Below are positions 34,301 through 44,600 of a stretch of 64,000 bases of DNA, piece by piece. Position 1 is the stretch's first letter; every line of letters begins with the position of its first letter. The stretch is taken from NCBI GenBank assembly GCA_027563935.2, contig JANVAS020000222.1, positions 6,262,001-6,326,000 of the forward strand. The letters run 5' to 3'. Origin of the DNA: Costus lasius (taxonomy: Eukaryota > Streptophyta > Magnoliopsida > Zingiberales > Costaceae). Both the position numbers and the translations under genes were made by a program. A model generated the notes under the pieces. That model saw only the letters and a list, made by a program, of their open reading frames with translations. It made no database searches and was not told where the DNA came from.

Positions 34301-34709
34301 CTTCTTCCTCTCCTTCTTCTCTTTGCGCAAGAAGGGCTTGAGAGAGTGGCGGCTTTCCTCTACCCATCCTTCTTCATTCTTGGCGCATACTCTTGGAGGG
34401 TGGCACAACTTGAAGAAGGTGATACAAGGCTTGGATCTTCTTCCCGAGGCTAGCACCAAGCGTGGAAGAAGAGGACTCGAGGCATCTATGTGTGTGAGGC
34501 TGCAGAGGGAGCACACTTGGGCGCCTACCTCGACATCGGCCTCATCTTTCTGTAAGGTATATTTTATCTCATCGTGTCGACTCCCTCGCATGAGATCTTC
34601 ACTGGCTTTTTGGGACTGGCTCGTTTCGGGGATATTGCTTCCGCTGTGCAATGTATTTGTGTAATTTCTATATCTGAAAATTGTAAAATATCCCCGGGGT
34701 TTCCCAACA
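31322..34709 (+). mobile_element. S1: solo LTR of a second copia subfamily, split by S2
   Basis: Starts TGTTGGTTTATATGCCC and ends GGGGTTTCCCAACA. The perfect TSD CTCTG is at 31317-31321 and 34710-34714, and G1 sequence resumes afterwards. Net length without S2 and its TSD is about 1724 bp. It is an LTR related to but distinct from the K family: it shares GTGTATGGCCATACCCAGGT (near 31889) and the 'AAGGTCGCACA' block near 32146, while most other positions differ. There is no PBS, PPT or coding sequence, so it is a solo LTR formed by LTR-LTR recombination. The 65-codon ORF at 32431 has no family signature. Confidence 0.92.
32610..34268 (+). mobile_element. S2: solo LTR of the K family nested in S1
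   Basis: 1659 bp from TGTTAGGGTATGCCC to GGTTTCCCAACA with a perfect TSD ACATC (32605-32609 and 34269-34273). It is collinear with the K LTRs over its first ~1.3 kb, including GTATGGCCATAC and GATAACGTAAGTTATC. The last ~300 bp are diverged, and it ends CCCAACA rather than TTTTCA, like K7. The absence of internal sequence marks it as solo. ORFs of 121-147 codons spanning 34002-34798 cross its boundaries and are not genes. Confidence 0.93.
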
Positions 34710-34714
34710 CTCTG

Positions 34715-36023
34715 CTCCTCCACCGACATCTTCTTTGGACCACTGATAATATCTCTGATTTTCCTTTAAGAGAAATATTTTCTATCATTTCTTTTTAAAG
34801 CAAGAGACTATTTTGGTCTGAGCCTAATGTACCTTAAATTGTGCAGGTAAAATTTTTAAAAGACACATTTTTTGACCTAGCCTTATCTGCCCTGACGCTA
34901 CACCCCGGATGACGATTGAGCTTGCTATATTGTTTTGTGAGTATTGTTTGCACTTTCTTGTGATTTGATTAGTTGATTTAATATGATTATCTAGACTTTT
35001 CTTATCCTAAAATTTCTATCACTTTACATCCTTTGCATTGTTTGAGCCTTGTATGGTTTCTTGAGTCTATCATTTTACACTTTTGATCATGATTGTATGA
35101 GTTTGATACTTCACATCCTTTGCACTAATTTTGATATTTTTGATTTTAAAAATTTTTATGACTTGAATCCATGTGAAGAGAGGTGTGTGAATTTTTCTAT
35201 GATGATGCATACCAACACCTGTGAATGGAGATATACCTATTATGTTGAATTTATTTCTTCAATATATATCTACTTGTTTAAATTCTTCATTGATTAATGC
35301 ATAAGGATTTTGGGTAGGTATGTTGTTTGATGAATGCAATCTAAGAGTGAAGCATCTTTCTTGAATAAAATGAGCATATGAGTGTAATTTTTGAATTTAT
35401 GTCAATTGATTAACCTAGTTGATGTTTAGTCTATTTTATTATTTGTTGGGAAGAAAGAATCCAAGATCCACAAAAAAAGAGAGAGAGACTCCCCTACTTG
35501 GCACTGTGTAAAATTGACAGTGGTACCAAAGACATGGGTTGAAGTCTGTAAAAAAAAGAGAGAGAGAAAATGAAAATGACTCATTTACTTGGCACTGTGT
35601 AAAATTGACAATGGTATCGAAGATAAGAGTTGAAGTCCAAATAAAAAGTATGTATCTATGTGGGTACATACCATCAAAAACATAAAAAAAAAGAGAAAGA
35701 TTTTGTGTGGAAACAGATTTTGGCTATCTTATTCCTGTAAACAAAAGTATGATAGATTTAAACTGAAACTTGAGTGAATTCATGAGACTGAGATTCTTTT
35801 TATTATGCGAGTTGCGAAATTTTATTTGATCAAAGTTGTGAATCTTAATGATTAATTTCAGAGAATGATGTACTTATTTGAAATTTTATGTAACGGTTGG
35901 TGGAATATTTCATGAGTGATTATATTTTAGAAATTTTTTTTCATAAAAGAGCATTTTTTCCATACCTAGCATTGTTCTTTATTTATTTGCTTTAGTACAA
36001 GCAAAGTTTTAGCCTTATGTGTT
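34715..36023 (+). other. G1 3' non-coding region, second part, with duplicated A/G-rich segment
   Basis: AT-rich and stop-dense. Near 35480-35640 a segment of about 110 bp occurs twice: GAGAGAGA, then ACTTGGCACTGTGTAAAATT, then GACAGTGGTACC or GACAATGGTATC, then GTTGAAGTC. The reverse complement of the whole arrangement occurs in G3 at about 51950-52160. It ends with ACAAGCAAAG just before the LTR. No gene is supported. Confidence 0.7.
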
Positions 36024-37704
36024 TGATGACACCAAAATTCATAGTATATTTTGTGTCATTTGATGTGTCTTTTTGTGTCATATTTATGCTCTTTTACTTA
36101 TTTTCAAGCCTTATTTCTCAAATATTGCAGAATCTACACTACTTCTTGTTTTTGATCATTTTCAGGTAAAAAGTGCCATATTTTGATGGATTTTGAAATA
36201 TCTCAACACAGCAATGGATTCTAGACGTGGAGACGAAGCTGCTTGCCAAATTTCATGCAAATCGGAGCAAGTTTGAGAAATTAGGGCACTACCATAATTT
36301 TGGTCCAAAATTTTATGGTACCATATTTTCGGACAAATTTGACTAGAAAGTTCCTGAGTTTTTGAGGAAATTACGGCAGTACCGTAATTATGTTTACGGT
36401 ACCATAATTTGTACCCAGTTTTCTATTTTTTCTGCCGAAAAATTAAAAAGATGATATCTCAAGATTTCGGGCACCAAATTGAGATCCGAAAGAAGCAGCG
36501 GACTCGTCTCAATGAGGAGAAGATAAAGGAACCAACAGCCCCAATTTTTACGCATAATCCATAGAGTAATCAAGGGAGGCGTCCTTAGGGTTCAGCCTCG
36601 CGCCGAGAGGTGTAGAGACCACCTCAGGCCACGAATTTTACATGGAAGCTTTGCCTGGAGGAGTAGAGGATACCCCAGAAGTTTCAAAATGAAAGGAGAT
36701 CGATTGGATGAGAAATCAAGAAAAAAGCGGGTGCCGGCACTATTCACATGCGAAGTTATGGGCTGTAATTTTCATTACAGCACTGTTTTGTAACTTTTCC
36801 TCTTCCCTTTCAATTTTTGATCGTTCTAAACTATGGATTACTATATTTCTTCTTCCATGCTAGCTTAATTTTCTTATGGGACATGGGGGTGTAATTCCCT
36901 TAATTTCTTAATTACTAGACATTGATTATTTTTGTCTTGATAATTTTGTTATGATAATTCTGCTTATGTGATGACTTTCCTTTAATTCTCCTTTGTTTTA
37001 TAAATATCAGCATGTTTTAGAATTTTTCAAAATAGACTGAGAGGTTGATTGTGAAATTTGGAACCCTAAAAATCATTGAGTTTGGAACTTATCGTAAGGG
37101 ATTAAGTTTGTTCTTTGAATTTTGATTTTTAGTGATTTATTGCCATGTTGATTTTCTGATTCTTTGGATTGAGTTAATGTGTTAGGCTTGATTCGAAATT
37201 GTAAGAGATTAAATTTCTGATCGCCGAAGAACCTTAAGTAGAACTTGTTATGAGTTTCAGGATGCACGAGAGTGATCCTTGAGTTTCCACATGAGATGTT
37301 TGACTTAGAATTCGGATGCACGAGAGTGATCCTTGAGTTCTTTGTTCAATGGTTTACTTATTTTCTACATTGGATAGATCTTGCATGAGACTGAGGATTG
37401 GTCTTTGTATGATTATCTGCGCGAGAGCGAGATGATCCTTTTAAGAAGTAAATTAAATCTTTATCATGATGAAATTTGACTAACAATCTTTATTTCCTTC
37501 TAGTCATTAGAATTAAGGTGGATGAACCCTAGTCCCAGTTTCTCTTTGATATACTTTTCTGCGTTCTTTTCGATCGATTGTTTAACACTATTCGGTTTAC
37601 TTAGCTAGTGAGAAAATATCTATTTGGTACTTAACACGTAGGTCTCTGTGGTTCGATATCTATTGTATTACTTCAAAGTATCCGTGCCCTTGCAGACTAC
37701 AACA
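36024..37704 (+). repeat. G1 3' LTR
   Basis: 1681 bp beginning TGATGACACC and ending CTTGCAGACTACAACA. It matches the reverse complement of 49733-51574 in order: start, dyad cluster, a GTCTCTGTGGTTCGATATC block near 37641, and the CAACA end. Four TACGG/TATGG-type dyads lie at 36283-36406. A small set of 'CACGAGAGTGATCCTTGAG'-type repeats occurs near 37264-37340. Confidence 0.75.
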
Positions 37705-38937
37705 AACTCATATCTTCGGTACTACTACTAATTTTCTGTAGTGCTAGGTAAAGGAATCTTCTCTTTTTTTTTCTCTCTTTTTTTTTTGATCAAATCTTCC
37801 TGGAGAAAGCCTGTTAGTGGCATGGTATTTAAATCGTTAACGATACTTCATCACAATAGACTCCAAGTATACCAACTCATGGTATAATATAACTCATGAC
37901 CTTAGATCACTCAACCAGAGATGTTGGAGCAAATCTCAATTTAAAAGTTTATCAACAAATTTCATATCCATAAAAATTTTCCATCATGCAAAGATAGATA
38001 AATTAAATTTCAAGTATAAAAACACTATACACACGTTGCATGAACATATAACAATCCATATATGTAGTTTATCAATACTAAGATTGAATTTACTCAATAA
38101 TTTAAGTCCACATGAAATTTCAGAAATTCCCTAAGTCATTAAATCAAATACTCAAAATGCTTTCTAATTACAAAATCAAAGATTGAGCAAACTCATATAT
38201 CCTTAAAAAACATAAACATTCAAGATACATATCTATAAAGCTTGAATACAATCAAAATACATGAGGACACCCTATAATTAAATTGTTGCATATACTCAAT
38301 CATCTAATCCATAATTATCAATGAAAACTAAACATGCATCATGCCACAAAGAAAAGTATGCATCGTCCTCGATGTATATATAAAAAAATAAAATAATAAA
38401 ATACTCACAAAGAATATCAATCGATCTTGGTGTAGTAGCTAGCAAATCTGATAACTCAAGTGTAGTAGCTCGGATACCGTGGAGGAAAGGGTCTTCCAAT
38501 TGTTTTCTAACGGCCCCATATGCTCCAGTTCTCATCATTCTTTTCAGAGCCATGATTTTGTAGAATACACAAATTTACAAAATTTTCACTCAAAAACTCG
38601 AATGAACAGTAGCAGCAGGAAGGAACTCGTCCAAGAGTCAGAAGAAATCCCTGTACATCAATGAAAACCAGTTTCAAAATTGAAACAAAAGCCTGACAAT
38701 CTAATAGAAAAGTAAAAAAGACTAAAGCAGAGCAAAGATATGTCAAAAATCATGAAGAAATCAGGCTGGAATTGAGCGTCAATGGCGAAGTCGTGTTCCT
38801 AAGGTTGTCCGGCGACTTCCGAGAAATTTCGGGTGAAATCTCGTCGAAGGATCAACAAAAAGGGTCGCCGGTGATGAAGGAATGTTGGGAACAAAGATTC
38901 GTTGCCTCAGGTGGAGAGAATCGACGAGAAATTAGGT

Positions 38938-39150
38938 TTTCATGGTCCGTGAGCCGTTCACGGCTGTGGCCGTGGATATTTCTGTGACTTAGATCCCTTT
39001 TGCAAAATGAAACTTTACGGTTCGTGATGGATTCACGGTCGTGACCGTGAAAGTTTCTGTAAACTTTGGCCTTCTCGCGTTTCATTTAGCCGTAGAATTC
39101 ACGGCCCGTGAGTGACTTACGACCACACTCGTGAAACTTGCGTAAACCCT
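38938..39150. repeat. Three ~73-bp degenerate units rich in CACGG/CCGTG dyads (G2)
   Basis: Units start near 38940, 39014 and 39087. Each has the pattern (T)ACGGTYCGTGA, then TTCACGG, then GTGACCGTGAA and GTTTCTGTAAAC or similar. The best unit contains CACGGTCGTGACCGTG (39034-39049), a near-palindrome. In element orientation the cluster follows the GGGAGGCAACCC box, the same relative place as the TACGG cluster of G1. Confidence 0.75.
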
Positions 39151-39332
39151 CTATTCTTCATTAAATAATTTTTATAAAATTTTTGAAAAATACCTGCACA
39201 TAAAACAACAGATTTAGAAGATTTTTTCATATATAAAAATTCATTAAATCATTCTGTTAAATACCTCAAAAAATTCTAAGAAAATGAAAAACTAAAACTG
39301 AAAATACTAAAGTGAATAAAACTCAAAAACTT

Positions 39333-39357
39333 TTGGGTTGCCTCCCAAAAAGCGCTT
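39333..39357 (-). other. G2 GGGAGGCAACCC box
   Basis: Reverse-strand AAGCGCTTTTTGGGAGGCAA then CCCAA, the same diagnostic box as 30138-30162, here preceded in element orientation by the acidic ORF. Confidence 0.75.
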
Positions 39358-39450
39358 GTTTAAGGTCTTTAGCTTGACCATAGCTTTATGTCATGGCGGA
39401 GTTGGTGAATCAGTGCCGTAATAGAGAGCATATAATCTTTTGCTTTTTCT

Positions 39451-39849
39451 TCATTTCAAGAGTGTGCCCACCAAAGTATATATCCAGTTAAACAAGTGGA
39501 TCCATGTTGTAGTGGCCAGTACATGCATACAAAAATAAAAGTTAAAGTTATGCAAAAAATACTTAATAATTTTTCTATATTTATCCAAGAGTAATATCAT
39601 GCATTCTTCCTTTAAATTTATATTAACAATTAGAAGAAGATTAGAATTAAGATCAAAAAATTCATACCTTGGATTGATCAAGAAGTTTTCAAATTTCTCG
39701 TTGGATTTTTCACTTACCTCAATGTCAATGTAATCAAGAATCTCATGTGTTATTATCTTTTGGGTACTTGTGGTTGGATTTGAATCAAATAATAGTTCAA
39801 CTACCTCATCATCATTATCCTTAAAATTATCACCTTCATCATCTATCAT
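39451..39849 (-). CDS. G2 small acidic ORF homologous to the G1 acidic ORF C-terminus
   Basis: 133 codons. The N-terminal third is Asp/Glu-rich. The C-terminal half (INLKEECMILLLDKYRKI followed by aromatic residues) matches the end of the G1 ORF (INLKKGLMILLTNKFRKI). The position is the same, just before the GGGAGGCAACCC box. The upstream end runs close to the K4 insertion (TSD at 39910-39914), and only ~60 bp plus the gag-like remnant lie before it. No catalytic motif; function unknown. Coding status is uncertain, but homology between two separate elements favours a once-translated ORF. Confidence 0.45.
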   Translation of the reverse strand: MIDDEGDNFKDNDDEVVELLFDSNPTTSTQKIITHEILDYIDIEVSEKSNEKFENFLINPRYEFFDLNSNLLLIVNINLKEECMILLLDKYRKIIKYFLHNFNFYFCMHVLATTTWIHLFNWIYTLVGTLLK

Positions 39850-39914
39850 GCAATTTCTAATGGATTTTTCTGGAGAAAAAGGATTAATGGTTCACAATGT
39901 AGTGGTGGTGTAAT

Positions 39915-41622
39915 TGAAGAAACCCCTTTCGAGAGGGGGGGGCGCAAACCCTAAGCATGGCGCAAATAAAACTTTTCGAGCGGTAGCAAGGGTTTGATGA
40001 TCTTTTGCATGTCATATGATCAACTATCATAGATTGTATAGATCAAGAGTAGATCATACCATAGCCATCTTTCGGATGGTCCCTTGGAAGAAGAGATCGA
40101 AGAGGGTCTCCTCCACAAGATGCGCACACAAGATGAGAATTGACTTGCTTCTTGTTGCTCCTTGTGCTAGCAAGGATCTCCAAGATGTCCTTGATCGAAT
40201 GAAGGAAAAAGGAGATGATCTTGGCGTGGATGAACTCCTCCTTGTTCTCGTCAAAACTCTCCACACCGAGAAAGATGCGTTTAGTTGCAAGAGAGACCAA
40301 CGTTCTCACCCAAAGTGAAGCGTTGAGAAACCATTTCCGAAACCTCCACTTCCAAAAATGGTAAGTCATCACTACAAGCGTTCATGTCTTATGAACCAAA
40401 CCTAAACGCCAATTCGATTTAACCATGCGTTAACACATATGTGAACCGGTTCAAATAGAATTCGGTCTAATTGATTTCGGTTCAAAGACCAAATTGAACC
40501 AAGCCAAGCCATGGTCTAAATCTCATCTGAACCATGAAGGTTCGAGATCTAACCGTACATCTCTTGATGCCTTTGATCTCACCGATCTAGCATCACTACT
40601 CTCGATCGAAGCTTACCGATCTCAAGCCCTAATCAATCAAACATGATCAGGCCAGATCTCACTTGCAATCAGAGTTTAAACTCCTTTAAACTGAACCAAA
40701 ACAATTCAGTCCACACGATCTGACTCAAGCAAGCCATATCATCAAATTGTGCGACCCTGAGGGTTTCCTTTAAATGTCGGTAATGATAACTTACGTTATC
40801 ACGATCAGTGAGAGGTATCTAGCAACACATCACTGTCTCCCGATATAAAGAAAAGAGTCTTCCAAGACTACACCCAAAACATAGCACAAGTGTGAATCCA
40901 CTTCACAAGGCATGCATGTGTCCTTTGCCACTGGATGTTCTTATTGGACAAGCGTGTCAAGCCTGTAACTCCAATATGATGAGCATGATTAGATCAGATG
41001 AACATAGTCACCTGGGTATGGCCATACACATTCTCAATCATCTCATTCAAGGGGGGGGGGCCCTTTAGAACATCACACTCCAATTAAGGAGATGGCAATC
41101 CTTTATCTATCACTAGTGCCCTAACCTGACTCAAGATCATTATCCAAGATAGTCTATAATCATTATGTTTCAAATGATATTAAACCACCTCAAAACAATG
41201 ACAATCATCATTTAGAAACACAAGTGATCTCAAGTCAGAGGACATGTGCCACTTGTAGCATAAGGATTATTCACATTGTGACAAGCAATTGAATATCCTA
41301 ATAGGGTCTGTCCAGTACATCCAATGTACCTATGAGTCTACATCTTATTCCATGCTCGAAGCATCCTATAAGATTAGAACACACATTAGTCTCAATCATA
41401 TCAAGGCTGTCTCATGTTCACCAAGATATCTCGACTAAGGACTTAACTGCATGTCAGCCTAGCTGAACAGCTTTGAGACATTATTCAGAAGTACACATAT
41501 TGCAGCAGACAATGTAACAACCTGAATAACAACCATTGCCTTTATAAATAAAAGAGTTTATATACATGATACTCATGGAATCCCAAGGCCTCAAACATTA
41601 GCCTTAAGGGCATACCCCAACA
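39915..41622 (-). repeat. K4 3' LTR
   Basis: 1708 bp, TGAAGAAACCCC..CCCCAACA on the plus strand. It is next to the PPT complement ATCTCCCACTTG (41623-41634). It carries a run of 11 G at about 41049-41059 that is shorter in the 5' LTR. Confidence 0.95.
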
Positions 41623-41642
41623 ATCTCCCACTTGCACTTAAT

Positions 41643-44600
41643 CTAATGGTTGAGAAATCTCAAACCCATATTATTACAGTGCTTCTCATGCTTCTGCTGC
41701 GCCAGAGGCTTGGTAAGCGGGTCAGCCAGATTGTCGTCTGTATGAACCTTGCAGATTTTGATCTCGCCACGATCAATGATCTCCCGGATCAAGTGAAATC
41801 GTCTCTGTATGTGCTTGGACTTCTGGTGCGACCGTGGTTCCTTTGCTTGTGAGATTGCTCCAGTGTTATCACAGAAGATAACCAAAGGATCAGCACTCGA
41901 AGGAACGACACCAAGTTCTCTCACGAACTTACGAATCCACACTGCCTCCTTGGATGCTTCCGAGGCTACAACATACTCGGCTTCTGTTGTGGAATCAGCA
42001 ACAGTTGACTGTTTGAAACTTTTCCACACCACCGCTCCTCCATTCAAGCTAAAGACATAGCCTGATTGTGATCGAAAATCATCCTGGTCCGACTGGAACG
42101 AAGCGTCAGTATATCCTTCAATACTGAGTTCTTCCTGACCACCATATATCAAGAACATATCTTTGGTCCTCCGCAGATATTTTAAAATGTTCTTGACCGC
42201 AATCCAGTGTGCCTGACCTGGATTACTTTGGAATCGACTGGTCATGCTTAACCCGTAAGCGACGTCTGGGCGAGTACACAACATCGCATACATAATGGAC
42301 CCAATAGCCGAAGCATAAGGCGTATTGTCCATTTCACCTTTCTCAGTCTGTGTTTGTGGACACTGACTCTTCGAAAGATTCAGACCATGTCTGACTGGAA
42401 GATATCCTCTTTTAGAATTCTCTAAATGAAATCTCTCCAGGACTTTATCGATGTAAGTACTCTGGCACAGCCCGAGAAGCCTCTTAGATCTATCCCTGTA
42501 GATCTTCACACCTAATACATAGGCTGCTTCTCCTAAATCTTTCATCTGAAAACATTTTCCTAACCATGCTTTAACAGCATGCAGTTCAGGAATATCGTTT
42601 CCAATGATTAAGATATCATCGACGTAGAGGACTAGAAAAGTAATCACGCTCCCACTAAACCTCTTATATACACACGGGTCATCCTCGTTCTTGATGAAGC
42701 CAAACTCAGAGATTGATTCATCAAAACGAATATTCCAGCTTCTAGATGCTTGTTTAAGTCCATAAATGGACTTCTTTAACTTGCATATTTTATGACGATC
42801 TGCTGGATTAGTGAAACCTTCAGGTTGTGTCATGTACACATCCTCATCTAGTTTTCCATTAAGGAAAGCAGTTTTCACATCCATCTGCCAGATCTCATAA
42901 TCGTAATATGCTGCTATCGCGAAAAGAATCCGAATAGACTTGAACATGGCCACAGGAGAGAAAGTTTCATCATAATCTATCCCGTAGATTTGTTTGAAAC
43001 CTTTCACTACTAGCCTGCCTTTATAGGTAACCACGTTACCATCCATGTCAATCTTCTTCTTGAAGATCCATTTACAGCCTATAGGGATTACTCCCGGAGG
43101 CGGATCAACCAAATCCCAGACTTGGTTATCTGACATGGAGTCCATCTCGGCTCGCATAGCTTCTAGCCATCTAGCTGACTCCGGTCCACTGACCGCATCC
43201 GCATAAGTGAGGGGTTCATCATTGTCAATGATGTAGACTCCGTCATAGCGCTCAGGCTGTCGACGGATCCTTCCCGATCTTCGCGGTTCCCGTGATATCT
43301 GAGCCTCAGGTTGTTCAGTAACCTGTTCTACCGGCTCAGGCTCATCCAACTGTGCTTGACTACTTTGTCCTTCCTCTGGATTCTCATCCAGCTTTATTTC
43401 TCTCCCACTGGCCTCTTGCAGAAGAAACTCCTTCTCAAGAAAAATGGCCGTCCGAGCAACAAACACCTTGTTCTCTTTGGGATCGAAGAAATAATAACCC
43501 TTAGTTTCCTTAGGGTAACCGACAAAGATGCATTTCTCAGATCTGCTCTCCAGTTTCCCAGAGGCGAGCTTTTTGACATAAGCCTCGCAACCCCAGATCT
43601 TAATAAATGTCAAGCTAGGCTGTTTCCCATACCATAATTCATATGGAGTCTTTGAAACGGCCTTGGATGGCACTCGGTTTAGTACCTTTGCAGCTGATTC
43701 CAGTGCAAATCCCCAAAAGGAGTAAGGAAGAGTAGCCTGACTCATCATAGAACGAACCATATCAAGTAACGTTCTATTTCTCCTCTCAGACACACCATTC
43801 CATTGCGGTGTTCCTGGCGGAGTGAGCTGTGAGATAATCCCACACTCCTTTAGATAGTCAGTAAACGCATGACTCAGGTATTCTCCACCTCGATCAGAAC
43901 GAAGTGCCTTGATATTTCGGCCTAGCTGATTCTGTACTTCATTCTTGAACTCTTTGAACTTGTCAAAAGATTCACTCTTATGTCTCATAAGATAGACATA
44001 CCCATATCTACTGAAATCATCAGTAAAGGTAATGAAGTACTGATAGCCACCTCTGGCATGTTTACTAAATGGCCCACACACATCACTGTGTATAAGATCA
44101 AGTAAACCTGAAGCCCTTTGACCTTTGTTAGGAAAAGGAGCCTTCGTCATTTTACCCATTAAACAAGCTTTGCATGTATCAATCTCCTCATAGGAGAATG
44201 ATCCCAGCAGTCCATGATCATGCAACAGCTTAATGCGCTTCTTGTTAATATGGCCTAAACGACTATGCCATAACAAGGTGCTGTCATCAGCATACTTGGC
44301 TTTCTTATTATCAATATTTTGTATAGAATATTCCATGTCCAACATGAATAACCCATTGTTAATTGAACCAGTAGCATAAACAATATTATCAAGAGTACGA
44401 TAACACTTTGAAATCTTGCATTCAAAGGAAAACCCTTTCCTGACAAGAGCAGGAATAGAGATAATATTTTTGGTAATACTGGGTACAAAATAATAATTGT
44501 TTAATTCTAATACAATGCCAGATGGTAATGAGATGTAATAATCCCCTACAGCTACAGCAGCAACCCGTGCCCCGTTTCCAACGCGTAGGTCCACCTCATG

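Larger units (their letters stand above)
29031..37704 (+). mobile_element. G1: 3' part of an Athila/Tat-type Ty3/gypsy element
   Basis: Seen: an acidic ORF (29061-30020), then the box AGCGCTACTTGGGAGGCAACCC (30138-30159), a long non-coding region (interrupted by S1/S2) with an A/G-rich duplicated segment near 35480-35640, ACAAGCAAAG..TTTGA at 35999-36025, and an LTR 36024-37704 ending CAACA. Known: the GGGAGGCAACCC box and a 'GACAAGCAAAGTTT' polypurine context just upstream of the 3' LTR are typical of Athila/Tat-class plant gypsy elements. The element's 5' part lies left of K1, beyond the window. The flank AACTC (37705-37709) is the probable TSD. Similar order at 51575-52395 (G3) supports the boundaries. 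Confidence 0.7.
37710..39450 (-). mobile_element. G2 (3' part): non-coding region of an Athila/Tat-like element
   Basis: Minus-strand gypsy-type sequence into which G1 inserted (TSD AACTC, 37705-37709). The first bases after the TSD (ATATCTTCGGTACTACTACT..GTGCTAGG) correspond to the G3 block TTATCTTCTGTACCACTATC near 51980. The rest is more diverged. It contains a three-unit CACGG repeat (38938-39150) and the reverse GGGAGGCAACCC box (39333-39357). The 3' LTR of G2 must lie beyond G1. Short ORFs near 38296-39085 are not conserved elsewhere and I do not support them. Confidence 0.6.

Noticed and set aside
34286..34729. Overlapping 147- and 122-codon ORFs
   Set aside because: They cross the S2 edge at 34268 or the S1 edge at 34709 and therefore join unrelated sequences.
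37747..37790. T-rich run as a pol III or intrinsic terminator
   Set aside because: Low-complexity part of the gypsy 3' region; no transcription unit ends there.
40016..40318. 100-codon ORF duplicated at 47394-47696
   Set aside because: Lies inside both K4 LTRs; duplicated as LTR sequence, with no recognisable domain.
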